From NCBI RefSeq assembly GCF_004322855.1, contig NZ_CP036402.1, positions 2,976,001-3,040,000 of the forward strand: DNA of 64,000 nt. Direction: 5' to 3'. How positions within the stretch are numbered: the first letter of the stretch is position 1; every line of letters starts with the position of its first letter. The notes under the pieces were generated by a model. The model searched no databases and was not told where the DNA came from. It was given only the letters and a program-made list of their open reading frames with translations. A program made the translations under genes and the position numbers. Source of the stretch: Egibacter rhizosphaerae. Lineage in GTDB: Bacteria > Actinomycetota > Nitriliruptoria > Euzebyales > Egibacteraceae. Of this stretch, positions 43,833 through 52,949 are shown piece by piece.

Positions 43833-45983
43833 GTGACGGACTTGTCGGACAGCGCGGAGCAGACCAGCGAGCTGGCCGTTCTGCGGCCGGTCCTCGATGG
43901 GCTCCCGGTGCCTGCGATAGTGGTCGAGGCCTCGTCCGGGCAGCACGGGGTGCTGCACGCGAACCCCGAGTTCTCCCGCGTCTTCGGGTTGGACGGGTGG
44001 CCCGCCGACGCGACTCTGCGGGAGATGCTGCCTCCCGAGCGCACGACCGTGCTCGACGGGCCGCCGCTCGAGGAGGTCCTCGAGACCATCACGCGCACCG
44101 GCGAAACCGTGACGACGCGCGTCCAACACGATGTGCCCCCGGGCGCGGCCGGTGCCCTGCGCACCCGATGGACCGTGCACCTGCAGCCTTTGGGCACGGG
44201 CGACACCGCGTGGGGGATCCTCGGGGTCTTGGTCGACCGGTCGGGGCAACTGTTCGCCGGCGCTCGCGCGTCCGAGTCGACCGCCCTGCAGGACCTCGCC
44301 GCCGGCCTCACCGCCACCAAGCCCGTCGAGCAGGTCTACGAGGACGCGGTCCGCGGCGCCGTGCTCGCGGCCGGTGGGCAGCGTGGCGCGATCCTTCTCA
44401 GCGAGGGGGGTGCGAGCTTCCGTGTGGCGGCCGCGACGCCCGACGGCGTGCTGAACGGGCCGATCACGGTCGAGGAGCTCGCCTCGCCGCTCTGGCAGGC
44501 GTGTCTGGGGCGTCGCCGCATCGCGTGGTCCGTGGACGACGAGACCGCGGACGGCCCGGGCGATGCGGTGGACACGACGCCGCTGCCGTTTGCCGGGGAG
44601 CCCGGTTGGGAGCAGCTCCTCATCGTGGGGCTGCGCCTGCACGGCCGTTGGCAGGGCGTCATCGTCGTCGGCGAGCCGAGGATGGCCACGTTCGACGCCG
44701 AGGCGCTCGAGCGGCTCGAGCTCGTGGCGACGCTGTCGTCGACCGCGGTCGACAATGCCCGACTGGTCGATCAATTCCAGCGCCTCGAGGAAATGCTCAC
44801 GGCCGCGGTCATGACCAGCGCGGCGCTCGTCGAGTGCACCGAACCGCAGGACGTGCAGCGGCGCCTCCTCGACGGGCTCGTCGGCGACATGGGGCTGGCG
44901 GGCGCGGCACTGTGGGTACCCGGATCGGACGGCGAGCCCGGCCTGCAGCTGGCCGCGAGCGCGGGCTTGCCCTCCGAGGTGCACGAGCTCATCGCGCACC
45001 TGCCCGACTCGAGCATGGCCGGCAAACTCGCGCACGGAGCGGTGAGCGGTCGGCTGCGGCAGGCCGCCACCGCGGCGGCCACGTCGAGCTGGCCGGGCCA
45101 CGAGGTCCGCTTGGTCCACGTTCCGGAACCCGCACCCGGCATCCTCGGCGTCTACGTGGACCGACCGGTCCCGGACTTGGTGGACGGCGTGCTCGCGACG
45201 CTCGCGCACGCGCTCGCCGCCGCCGTGCACCAGGCCACGCTGCACGAGCGCGCGCGCACGGTCGTCGACTCCCTCCAGCGGGAGTTGCGGCCGCGGGGTG
45301 TCGTGCTGCCCCAGCAGGTCGACGTCGGCCACGTGTACCGCTCGGCGACCGCCGGGGTCGACGTGGGCGGGGACTTCATCGACTGGTTCGTGACCGAGCG
45401 GGACGAGATCGGCGTCGCCTGCGGGGACGTGTCCGGCAAGGGGGTCGAGGCCGCGAGCCTGACCGCGATGGCCGTCTACTCGTTGCGGGCCTTCGGGATG
45501 CGCGGCACCAGCGCGGCGATGCTGTTGCAGCTGCTCAACGGCAGCGTGGTCGACCAGACCCCCCCGGAACGGTTCATGACGCTCGCGTACGCGAAGTTCG
45601 ATCCGGCGACCTGGGAGTTCCAGCTCGCGCTCGCGGGGCAGCCGCCCCCCGCGGTCGTGTCGGCCGGTGGCGCCCGGCTCGTCGACGCGCCGCCCGACCC
45701 ACCGGTCGGGATCGACACGGACACGAGCTTCGATCAGACCGAGTTGCAACTGGGCCCGGGCGAGGCGCTGGTCCTCTACACCGACGGCGTGACCGAGGCG
45801 CGCGGCGCCGACGGTGCCCTGTTCGGATCGGCCCGCCTGATCGAAACCCTGAGCGGGCTCGCGAGTGGTGACGCCTGGACCGCGCAGCAGGTCGCCGACG
45901 GGGTGTGGGCGGCCATCCAGGAGTGGACCGACGGGGGGACCACCGACGACTGCGCCCTAGTGGTGCTGCGCCGCTGCGAGTAG
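43833..45983 (+). CDS. PAS/GAF-domain PP2C (SpoIIE/RsbU-type) phosphatase
   Basis: The 716-aa protein has a PAS-like domain (about residues 20-115), two GAF-like domains (about 150-300 and 335-475) and a C-terminal SpoIIE-type PP2C phosphatase. Metal-site motifs are V-G-G-D-F-I-D, G-D-V-S-G-K-G, L-Y-T-D-G-V-T-E-A and T-D-D-C-A-L. Such proteins dephosphorylate anti-anti-sigma factors or related switch proteins in stress signalling. No RsbV/RsbW-like gene is adjacent, so the partner is unknown. GTG at 43833 has GGGGAG 7 nt upstream, and a TAGCAT box lies at about 43793. It is convergent with the UXS gene, 18 bp apart. Confidence 0.88.
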   Translation: MTDLSDSAEQTSELAVLRPVLDGLPVPAIVVEASSGQHGVLHANPEFSRVFGLDGWPADATLREMLPPERTTVLDGPPLEEVLETITRTGETVTTRVQHDVPPGAAGALRTRWTVHLQPLGTGDTAWGILGVLVDRSGQLFAGARASESTALQDLAAGLTATKPVEQVYEDAVRGAVLAAGGQRGAILLSEGGASFRVAAATPDGVLNGPITVEELASPLWQACLGRRRIAWSVDDETADGPGDAVDTTPLPFAGEPGWEQLLIVGLRLHGRWQGVIVVGEPRMATFDAEALERLELVATLSSTAVDNARLVDQFQRLEEMLTAAVMTSAALVECTEPQDVQRRLLDGLVGDMGLAGAALWVPGSDGEPGLQLAASAGLPSEVHELIAHLPDSSMAGKLAHGAVSGRLRQAATAAATSSWPGHEVRLVHVPEPAPGILGVYVDRPVPDLVDGVLATLAHALAAAVHQATLHERARTVVDSLQRELRPRGVVLPQQVDVGHVYRSATAGVDVGGDFIDWFVTERDEIGVACGDVSGKGVEAASLTAMAVYSLRAFGMRGTSAAMLLQLLNGSVVDQTPPERFMTLAYAKFDPATWEFQLALAGQPPPAVVSAGGARLVDAPPDPPVGIDTDTSFDQTELQLGPGEALVLYTDGVTEARGADGALFGSARLIETLSGLASGDAWTAQQVADGVWAAIQEWTDGGTTDDCALVVLRRCE

Positions 45984-46001
45984 CGCGACCGACGGGAGCG
46001 G

Positions 46002-46958
46002 CTAGTCGCGGTCGAGGGTGGCGCGGAACCAGCCGACCGTGCGCGCGAGCCCTTCGGTGAGGCCGACCCGGGCGGTCCAGCCGAGCGCGGTCTCTGCGTA
46101 GGTCGTGTCGGGGCGGCGCACGGTCGGGTCGTCGACCGGCCGTGGCCGGTGGACGATCCCCGGGTGCACCCCGGCCGCGTCCTGCACCGCCTCGGCCAGC
46201 TCGGTCATCGTGACCTCGTGCGGGTTGCCGAGGTTCATCGGGCCGGTCTCGCCGGACGCGTGCAGCCCCAGCAGGCCGTCGATGAGGTCGTCGACGTAGC
46301 ACAGCGACCGGGTCTGGGACCCGTCCCCGTGGACCGGCAGCGGCTCGCCGCGCAGCGCGGCCAAGAAGAACTCGGGCACGGCCCGCCCGTCCGCGGTCCG
46401 CATCCGAGGGCCGAAGGTGTTGAAGATCCTCGCGATGCGAACGTCGAGGGCGTGCTCACGGTGGTAGGCGAGGGTGATCGCCTCCGCGAAGCGCTTCGCC
46501 TCGTCGTAGACCCCCCTGGGCCCGACCGGGTTGACGTTGCCCCAGTAGGTCTCGGGCTGCGGGTTGACCGTCGGGTCACCGTACACCTCGCTCGTCGAGG
46601 CGAGCAGGAACCGCGCCCCCTTCGCTCGCGCGAGTCCGAGTGCCTTGTGCGTGCCGAGCGAGCCGACCTTGAGCGTCTGGATGGGCCAACGCAGGTAGTC
46701 GATCGGGGAAGCCGGGGAGGCGAAGTGCAGGATGTGGTCGACCCGCCCGGGGACGTGCAGGTAGTCGGTCACGTCGTAGTGGATCAGGCGGAAGCCCTCG
46801 CGGCCCAGAAGATGGGCGAGGTTGTCCGGATCGCCGGTGATGAAGTTGTCGACGACGGTGACCCGGGCACCGGCGTCGACGAGCCGGTCGCAGGCGTGCG
46901 ACCCGAGGAAGCCGCCGCCGCCGAGCACGACGGCGTGGCTGCCATCGAACTCGTCCAT
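46002..46958 (-). CDS. UDP-glucuronate decarboxylase-type SDR epimerase (UXS-like)
   Basis: The 318-aa extended short-chain dehydrogenase has the NAD motif G-G-G-G-F-L-G-S-H, the H-F-A-S-P-A-S-P segment and catalytic S-T-S-E-V-Y-G-D-P and Y151-D-E-A-K155. These, together with [10 protein letters not shown], are the pattern of UDP-glucuronic acid decarboxylases, which make UDP-xylose. The UDP-glucose dehydrogenase that would supply its substrate is encoded at 47680-49035 in the opposite direction, with a small SCP2-like gene between. The ATG at 46958 has no Shine-Dalgarno but a TACAGT box 6 nt upstream. Confidence 0.9.
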   Translation of the reverse strand: MDEFDGSHAVVLGGGGFLGSHACDRLVDAGARVTVVDNFITGDPDNLAHLLGREGFRLIHYDVTDYLHVPGRVDHILHFASPASPIDYLRWPIQTLKVGSLGTHKALGLARAKGARFLLASTSEVYGDPTVNPQPETYWGNVNPVGPRGVYDEAKRFAEAITLAYHREHALDVRIARIFNTFGPRMRTADGRAVPEFFLAALRGEPLPVHGDGSQTRSLCYVDDLIDGLLGLHASGETGPMNLGNPHEVTMTELAEAVQDAAGVHPGIVHRPRPVDDPTVRRPDTTYAETALGWTARVGLTEGLARTVGWFRATLDRD

Positions 46959-46964
46959 GACCGG

Positions 46965-46970
46965 ACTGTA
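46965..46970 (-). promoter_or_regulatory. -10-like box of a probable leaderless promoter (UXS-like gene)
   Basis: TACAGT read on the minus strand, then 6 nt, then the ATG at 46958. Confidence 0.4.
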
Positions 46971-47088
46971 CGCGCTAGCCTGCGTCGATGTGTCCTGACT
47001 GGGTGCGCGAAGGGTCAGCCGGTGCGCGAACGGTCAGCGGCGATGGAAGCCGCCGCGTGAACGGCGGTGCGGGCTCGGCAAGAGGGCG

Positions 47089-47508
47089 ATGATGGCGCGG
47101 TTTCCGAGCGAGGAGTGGATGCGGGCGTTCTGCGAGGAGCTCGAGGCCCATCCCCGGGCCGGCGAGATCTCCGAGGCGCTCGACGGCACCTACCGGTTCG
47201 TCGTGGAGCCCGCGGGGCCCCTCGAGGAACGCCACGCCTACGACGTCGCGATCGCGCCCCGCGAGGGCGGCGGGGCCTCGGTGTCCGTGATCGACGACGG
47301 GTCCGAGCCGGCGCTACAGCTCGCCGCGAACCACGACCGCTGGCGGCAGCTGCTGCAGGGCAAGCTCGACGTCGGGATGGCGGTGATGCTGCGACGCTTG
47401 CGGATCAAGGGGGACGTCGGACGGCTGCGGAGCCGGCTCGACAGCACCGGCCCTCTGATGGACGCGCTCCGATCCGTCGAGACCGAGTGGCTCGACGATC
47501 CGACCTGA
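47089..47508 (+). CDS. SCP2 sterol-binding-domain-like protein
   Basis: A 139-aa soluble protein. The C-terminal part reads D-R-W-R-Q-L-L-Q-G-K-L-D-V-G-M-A-V-M, then I-K-G-D-V-G-R-L, matching the helix and end motif of SCP2-fold lipid-binding domains. It may bind a hydrophobic ligand; the role is unknown. Two consecutive ATG codons (47089, 47092) follow AGAGGG. The second has the better spacing. It lies between the UXS-like gene and ugd, with a hairpin after it. Confidence 0.7.
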   Translation: MMARFPSEEWMRAFCEELEAHPRAGEISEALDGTYRFVVEPAGPLEERHAYDVAIAPREGGGASVSVIDDGSEPALQLAANHDRWRQLLQGKLDVGMAVMLRRLRIKGDVGRLRSRLDSTGPLMDALRSVETEWLDDPT

Positions 47509-47521
47509 GCGACCCGGCCGC

Positions 47522-47545
47522 GATGGTCCGTCCGGTGGGACCATC
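47522..47545 (+). terminator. hairpin after the SCP2-like gene
   Basis: Perfect 8-bp arms GATGGTCC / GGACCATC with an 8-nt loop, 13 bp after the stop at 47508. No T tract. Confidence 0.5.
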
Positions 47546-47679
47546 CGACTCGCCTCCGGCGCGTCGCACGTGCTGCCGCGAACGGCGATACTCGGGCTTG
47601 CGGGGGACGTCGCGACGGGGGCGCCCTGCCGCGGTGCGGACGTGCCGCACCGATCCGCCGATCTCTGGAGGGCTGCTGC

Positions 47680-49035
47680 ATGACCGGTGAGAACACTCCC
47701 ATGCGTGTCGGTGTGCTCGGGGTCGGGCACGTGGGGTTGGTGACCGCGGCGTGCATGGCCGATTTCGGCCACGACGTCATCGGTTACGACGATGATGGGC
47801 ACAAGATCGCCGCGCTCCGGGCCGGCGACATGCCGTTCTACGAGCCCGACCTCGACCGCCTCGTCGCCGACAACGTCAGCACGGGGCGGTTGCGGTTCTC
47901 CGGTGACGCGGTCGAGGCGCTCTCCGACCGCGAGGTCGTCTTCATCTGTGTCGGCACCCCGTCCCGCGAGGACGGCTCCCCGAACCTCGCTTACGTCCAG
48001 GCGGCGGCACAGGCGGTCGCGGCGCACGCCCGCGGTCCCGTCGTCGTCGCCGAGAAGTCGACCGTGCCGGTGCGCACGGGTGAGCGCATCCGCCAGGCCC
48101 TCGCCCTGGAGTCGCAGGCGCGCCAGGGCACGGCGCACCACGAGGTCGTCAGCAACCCGGAGTTCCTGCGCGAGGGCTCGGCGGTCGAGGATACCCTGCG
48201 GCCCGACCGCATCGTGGTGGGGGCCGACTCGACGAACGCGCACGAGGTCATGCGGCGGGTGTACACGCCCCAACTCGAGCGTCACGACTGCCCCTACGTC
48301 GAGACGGACGTGAAGACCGCGGAGCTCATCAAGCACGCCTCGAACGCGTTCCTCGCGACCAAGATCAGCTTCATCAACGCGGTGGCGCGCGTCTGCGAGC
48401 TCACCGGCGCGGACGTCGAGACGGTCGCGGACGCGATGGGTCACGACCCGCGGATCGGGAGGGCGTTCCTCAACGCGGGGATCGGTTACGGCGGGAGCTG
48501 CTTCCCCAAGGACGTCGAGGCGTTCGTGCACATCGCCGCCGAGCTCGGCTACGACTTCGGGCTGCTGCGCGAGACCCAGCGGATCAACCGGGAGGCCAAG
48601 GTCTGGCCGGTGCACCAGCTCCGGCGCCTGCTCTGGAACCTACAGGACAAGGAGATCGCGGTTCTCGGCGTCGCGTTCAAGCCGGGCACCGACGACATTC
48701 GCGACGCCCCTGCACTGGACGTCATCGACGCGCTCGAGGCCGACGGCGCCTCGGTGCGCCTCCACGACCCGGTGGCGCTCGACCAGGTCCGCGGGCGGTT
48801 CGCCCGGGCCGAGCTCTACGAGGACGCCCGAGAGGCGCTGCGCGGAGCGCACGCGGTGGTGACCTGCACCGAGTGGGACGAGTACCGCAAGATCGAACCC
48901 GAGCAGCTCGCGGAGCTCCTCGCCTATCCCGTGGTCGTCGACGGTCGCAACGTGTGGGATCCCGCGGCGCTCGAGGCCGCGAACCTGCGGGTCGCGAGTG
49001 TCGGGACGCCCTTCAGCGGGGACCTGGGCGCCTGA
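47680..49035 (+). CDS. ugd: UDP-glucose 6-dehydrogenase
   Basis: Ugd oxidises UDP-glucose twice to UDP-glucuronate. The 451-aa protein has the NAD motif G-V-G-H-V-G-L-V, F-V-G-T-P-type strand V-C-V-G-T-P, T-V-P-V-R-T-G and the catalytic cysteine in G-Y-G-G-S-C-F-P-K-D (C274). The C-terminal domain has A-F-K-P-G-T-D-D-I-R-D-A-P. The ATG at 47680 has GGAGGG 7 nt upstream; an in-frame ATG 7 codons later is possible. Together with the UXS-like enzyme it would provide UDP-glucuronate and UDP-xylose for polysaccharide or glycosylation. Confidence 0.97.
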   Translation: MTGENTPMRVGVLGVGHVGLVTAACMADFGHDVIGYDDDGHKIAALRAGDMPFYEPDLDRLVADNVSTGRLRFSGDAVEALSDREVVFICVGTPSREDGSPNLAYVQAAAQAVAAHARGPVVVAEKSTVPVRTGERIRQALALESQARQGTAHHEVVSNPEFLREGSAVEDTLRPDRIVVGADSTNAHEVMRRVYTPQLERHDCPYVETDVKTAELIKHASNAFLATKISFINAVARVCELTGADVETVADAMGHDPRIGRAFLNAGIGYGGSCFPKDVEAFVHIAAELGYDFGLLRETQRINREAKVWPVHQLRRLLWNLQDKEIAVLGVAFKPGTDDIRDAPALDVIDALEADGASVRLHDPVALDQVRGRFARAELYEDAREALRGAHAVVTCTEWDEYRKIEPEQLAELLAYPVVVDGRNVWDPAALEAANLRVASVGTPFSGDLGA

Positions 49036-49066
49036 CCGGGCCACCCGCCCGGGCCGGTGGCGGCCT

Positions 49067-49639
49067 CTAGCGAGAGCCCCCGTCGGTGCCGCGCATGGGT
49101 GGGATCCGCGCGGCGCGCAAGAGCGCCGACACCGACTCGGGCGACCAGCCCGCCTCGAATAGCGCCGCGGCGATCCGCGCCGGGCCGAGATGCTGGCCGC
49201 ACGCGGGGCAGTAGCTCGCGTGCGTTCCCCGCTCGGGGAGCTCGCTGCCGCAGAACGGGCAGGCGCCGTCGGCGAGTGCCTCGGCGCCCGCGGCGGGGAC
49301 TCCGGCCTCGCTCAGGCCGTCGAGGAAGCCCTGCGCGTACTCCCAGCCGACGTAATCGTCGGGATGCGGGTCGAACGCGGGCTCGTGGACCGGCGTCTCG
49401 CCCGATTCGAGCAGGGCCGAGAGGGAACTCGCGAACATGTCCCACTCGTAGTAGTGCTCCTCGGCGCAGTCCGGGCAGAAGACGCTCACGCCCTTGAAGC
49501 CGTCGGGCTCGAACGTCTGGCGGATCGCGTCGAGGTCCTCGAGGTCGCGCCGGACCTGCTCGGCTTCGCGGCGGTCGAGGCGCATGGGCTCCTCGCCCTC
49601 GTCCTCGAACTCGTCGTCGGGCTCGTCGAACTCGTCCAT
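49067..49639 (-). CDS. DUF5319 family protein with a C-terminal zinc ribbon
   Basis: The 190-aa protein begins with an acidic tail, then the DUF5319 region: R-R-D-L-E-D-L-D, F-C-P-D-C-A-E-E-H-Y-Y-E-W-D and V-H-E-P-A-F-D-P-H-P-D-D-Y. DUF5319 proteins occur beside guaB in actinobacteria (for example Rv3412 in Mycobacterium tuberculosis), and here it is divergent from guaB3. Unusually, about 65 more residues follow, with two CxxC pairs (C-P-F-C and C-P-A-C) that form a likely zinc ribbon. The function is unknown. The ATG at 49639 has GGTGG about 7 nt upstream. ugd is convergent. Confidence 0.8.
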   Translation of the reverse strand: MDEFDEPDDEFEDEGEEPMRLDRREAEQVRRDLEDLDAIRQTFEPDGFKGVSVFCPDCAEEHYYEWDMFASSLSALLESGETPVHEPAFDPHPDDYVGWEYAQGFLDGLSEAGVPAAGAEALADGACPFCGSELPERGTHASYCPACGQHLGPARIAAALFEAGWSPESVSALLRAARIPPMRGTDGGSR

Positions 49640-49771
49640 CCCCGCCACCTTAACCGGCTGGCCGGCCGATGGCGCCCCTCACGCCTGCGTTACCCTGCGG
49701 ACAGAGGAGCCCGACCCACAGCATTCGTGGGCGCCGGGAGCGACCACCCCACCGACCCGGGAGCGAGCGCG

Positions 49772-50938
49772 ATGGCCGAGATCGAGATCGGGATGGGCAA
49801 GTCGGGGCGTCAGGCCTACGGGCTGGACGACGTCGCGATCGTGCCGTCCCGCCGCACTCGCGACAACGAGGACATCGACATCTCGTGGCAGATCGACGCC
49901 TACGAGTTCGAGCTGCCGATCCTCGGCGCGGCGATGGACGGGGTGATGAGCCCGCGAACCGCGATCGAGCTCGGCCGCCTGGGCGGTCTCGGCGTCCTGA
50001 ACCTCGAGGGCCTGTGGACCCGCTACGAGGACCCCGAGGGGGTGCTCGAGGAGATCAGCTCGCTCGACCCGGCGGTCGCGACCTCGCGCATGCAGGAGCT
50101 CTACAAGGAGCCGATCAAGGAGGAGCTGATCGGCCGCCGCGTCGAGCAGCTCGTCGAGGGCGGGCACACGACGGCGGCCTCCCTCACGCCCCCCCGTGTC
50201 GAGCGGTATCACAAGATCGCGCTCGAAGCCGGGCTCGAGGTGCTCGTGATCCAGGGCACCGTCGTGTCCGCCGAGCACGTGTCCAGCCGTGGTGGGCCTC
50301 TGAACCTCAAGAGCTTCATCGCCCGCTACGATATCCCCGTGATCGTCGGCGGGTGCGCCTCGTACTCGATGGCGCTGCACCTGATGCGCACCGGCGCGGC
50401 GGGGATCCTCGTCGGGGTCGGGCCCGGTAACGCGTGCACGTCGCGCGGGGTGCTCGGCATCGGCGTGCCGCAGGCGACCGCGGTGGCCGATGCCGCGGGC
50501 GCCCGCAGCCGCCACCTCGAGGAGACCGGGCGCTACGTCCACGTGCTCGCCGACGGCGGCATGCGCACCGGCGGGGACGTGGCCAAGGTCATCGCCTGTG
50601 GTGCGGACGCCGCGATGCTGGGCTCGCCGCTCGCGCGCGCGACCGAAGCGCCGGGCCGCGGGTATCACTGGGGCATGGCGACGTTCCACCCGGAGCTGCC
50701 GCGGGGCGCCCGGGTGCAGGTCGATCAGATCGGCTCGATGGAGGAGATCCTGCTCGGGCCGGCTCTGGAGAACGACGGCACGCTCAACCTGGGCGGGGCG
50801 CTGCGGACGTCGATGGCCACCACCGGGCACGCGACCATCAAGGAGTTCCAGCGCGCCGAGGTGATGGTCGCACCCGCCCTGCAGAGCGAGGGCAAGTTCT
50901 ACCAGCGCCAGCAGGGCGTCGGGATGGGACGGCGCTGA
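49772..50938 (+). CDS. guaB3: GuaB3 family IMP dehydrogenase-related protein
   Basis: The 388-aa TIM-barrel protein matches the IMPDH/GMPR family without CBS domains, the GuaB3 type found in actinobacteria and cyanobacteria. The loop cysteine is C222 in G-N-A-C-T-S-R-G-V, and the phosphate-site region is L-A-D-G-G-M-R-T-G-G-D. The C-terminal K-E-F-Q-R-A-E-V-M-V-A-P segment is GuaB3-like. IMPDH activity has been shown for some GuaB3 proteins, but not for all. The ATG at 49772 has a GGGAGCGAG leader. guaA is 3 kb downstream. A CBS-containing guaB is not in the window. Confidence 0.92.
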   Translation: MAEIEIGMGKSGRQAYGLDDVAIVPSRRTRDNEDIDISWQIDAYEFELPILGAAMDGVMSPRTAIELGRLGGLGVLNLEGLWTRYEDPEGVLEEISSLDPAVATSRMQELYKEPIKEELIGRRVEQLVEGGHTTAASLTPPRVERYHKIALEAGLEVLVIQGTVVSAEHVSSRGGPLNLKSFIARYDIPVIVGGCASYSMALHLMRTGAAGILVGVGPGNACTSRGVLGIGVPQATAVADAAGARSRHLEETGRYVHVLADGGMRTGGDVAKVIACGADAAMLGSPLARATEAPGRGYHWGMATFHPELPRGARVQVDQIGSMEEILLGPALENDGTLNLGGALRTSMATTGHATIKEFQRAEVMVAPALQSEGKFYQRQQGVGMGRR

Positions 50939-51036
50939 GCTCGCGGCGGTCGGCTGCCCGCCCCGGGCCCGGTCGATGCGGTGCCGGGGCCCGGCCGGTG
51001 CTCGCTTGCGCTCGGTCGGCCTCGCCCGGGCTCGGC

Positions 51037-51648
51037 TCAGTTGCGAGGATCCGAGCCGCCTCTGAGCGTCGACGCGCCCCCGATGCCCGCGGCGAACAGT
51101 TCGGCGCCCCGCTGGTCGATGCCGACCAACCGGACCTCCGTCAGGCTGCCGGCGTCGTCGCCGAGCCACGCGAGGCACGCCTCGCCGATGACGCGGGTCG
51201 CCTCGTCCGCCGGATAGCCGAAGATGCCCGCGCTGATCGCCGGTAGCGCGATGCTCTTGCAGTCGTAGTCGCGCGCCGCGTCGAGCGCCGCCGCGACCGT
51301 CTCGCGCAGCAGCCTCGCATTGTCCTGCCCGTCCTTGTAGCGCGGACCCACGACGTGGACGACGTAGTCGGCGGGCATCCTCCCGGCGGAGGTCACCGCG
51401 GCCTCACCGTGGCCCACCTCGCCGTGCTCGTGGAGCCATGCGTCGCTCTCTCGCTGGATGTCGTGGCCGCCGGCCTTCGCGATCGCGGCCGCGACACCAC
51501 CGCCGTGCTGCAGCTGCTCGTTGGCGGCGTTCACGATCGCGTCGACGTGCTGGGCGGTGAGGTCGCCCTGCAGCGCGACCACTCGGCGCGAGCCGATCTC
51601 CTGGCGCCCGATGACGTTGCCGTCGCGCGCGGCTGGGTCCTTGCTCAT
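51037..51648 (-). CDS. macro domain protein (ADP-ribose or O-acetyl-ADP-ribose binding)
   Basis: A 203-aa protein formed mainly by one macro domain of the YmdB/MacroD type: N-A-A-N-E-Q-L-Q-H-G-G-G-V-A, then A-I-A-K-A-G-G and the ligand loop I-S-A-G-I-F-G-Y-P. Likely deacetylates O-acetyl-ADP-ribose or removes ADP-ribose from protein or RNA. The asparagine and the glycine-rich loop used in catalysis by active MacroD members are present. AGGAGG lies 6 nt before the ATG at 51648. The MFS gene ends 88 bp upstream on the same strand. Confidence 0.92.
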   Translation of the reverse strand: MSKDPAARDGNVIGRQEIGSRRVVALQGDLTAQHVDAIVNAANEQLQHGGGVAAAIAKAGGHDIQRESDAWLHEHGEVGHGEAAVTSAGRMPADYVVHVVGPRYKDGQDNARLLRETVAAALDAARDYDCKSIALPAISAGIFGYPADEATRVIGEACLAWLGDDAGSLTEVRLVGIDQRGAELFAAGIGGASTLRGGSDPRN

Positions 51649-51736
51649 GCGATTCCTCCTGGTGGGGGTGATCGGGGGGCACCGGCCGGTGTCGTGGCGC
51701 CCTCGGTCGGGCCGAGATACCCGTGAGGCCCGGCTT

Positions 51737-52909
51737 CTACGCCCCCATGGATGCCGTCGGACGCAGCCGTTCGCGCGAGAGCGGCAGGCACAGCAGCCCG
51801 AGGAGGACACACACCCCGAACAGCGTCCACAGCGTCGCCACGTGCGTCCCGGTGAGGTCGCGGACGAGTCCGAGCGTGGCGGGGGCGCTCGCGGCGATCA
51901 GGTAGCCGACGCCGATGACCAGCCCGGTGGTGGCCGCTGCTGCCCGCGGGTCCGGTGACGTGTCCAGCGGCAGCGTGAGCGTGAGCGAGAACAGCGAGCC
52001 GAGCGCGACCCCGATGAACACGGCCCAGGCCCAGCCGCCGGCGGGCCAGGCGAGGGAGGCCAGCAGCGCGGCCCCGAGGACCGCGGCGGCCACGATGAGC
52101 GGCCCTCGGCGGGCGTGGTACCGGTCGGCGAGCCGCGGGACCGTGAGGGCCCCGGCCAGCCCGGCCAGGTTCACCACGCCGAGCAGCCCTCCGGCCGCGG
52201 CCGGCGTCCAGCCCTGCTCGACGTAGTACGCGGGCATCCACGCGTTCACCCCGTAGAAGGGCGCCGACTGCAGGCCGAAGATCGCGACGAGCAGCCACGC
52301 CCGGGGTTCGCGGACCGGCAACGCGGCCGCGGCCTCCCCGCGGATCCGCTCGCGTGGTGCGACGGCGAGCCATGCGACGGCGAGCACCGCCGTCGCCACA
52401 CCGAGCACCGCCAGGGTGCCGCGCCAGCCGCCCGCGACCGTGGCGACGGGGGCGGCGAGCGCGGTCGCGGCGGCCGCACCGATCTGGATGCCGGCCACGT
52501 AGGTGCCGGTCGCGGTGGCCGGCCGGTCCGCGGCGTACCGCTTGACCACCGCCGGCAGGCTGCCCTGCGCGAGCCCGATGCCGGCGCCCACGAGCACGGT
52601 CAGCGCGAGGATCCACGGCAGGGAGGGGGCAACGGCGCGGACGACGCCGGCCACGGCGATCAGTAGCAGCCCGAGCGCGATGGCATGACGCGCCCCGAGG
52701 CGAGCGGAGAGCGGTGCAGCGAGCGGGGCGAACAGCCCCATGCAGAACACGGGGATGGTTGCGAGCAGCCCGACCGCGCCCCGGCTCGCGGTCAGGTCCG
52801 CGGCGATCGCCTCGAGCAGCGGCCCGACCCCGACCACGGACGGCCGGAGCGCGAGCGCGCCCGCGAGCAGGGCGACCGCGAGCGCGACGCCGCTGGTCCG
52901 TCCGCTCAC
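51737..52909 (-). CDS. MFS transporter, CynX/NimT type
   Basis: The 390-aa protein has 12 predicted membrane helices and the short size of the CynX/NimT family of the major facilitator superfamily (for example L-R-P-S-V-V-G-V-G-P-L-L in the first helix). Family members include cyanate and nitroimidazole carriers; the substrate cannot be set from sequence. GTG is the start at 52909. It sits between the macro-domain gene and the coiled-coil gene, all on the minus strand, and no substrate-processing enzyme is adjacent. Confidence 0.9.
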   Translation of the reverse strand: MSGRTSGVALAVALLAGALALRPSVVGVGPLLEAIAADLTASRGAVGLLATIPVFCMGLFAPLAAPLSARLGARHAIALGLLLIAVAGVVRAVAPSLPWILALTVLVGAGIGLAQGSLPAVVKRYAADRPATATGTYVAGIQIGAAAATALAAPVATVAGGWRGTLAVLGVATAVLAVAWLAVAPRERIRGEAAAALPVREPRAWLLVAIFGLQSAPFYGVNAWMPAYYVEQGWTPAAAGGLLGVVNLAGLAGALTVPRLADRYHARRGPLIVAAAVLGAALLASLAWPAGGWAWAVFIGVALGSLFSLTLTLPLDTSPDPRAAAATTGLVIGVGYLIAASAPATLGLVRDLTGTHVATLWTLFGVCVLLGLLCLPLSRERLRPTASMGA

Positions 52910-52949
52910 CGGTCGCCGCTCGCCGATGGCCGCCCGGTCAGGAGGCCGG

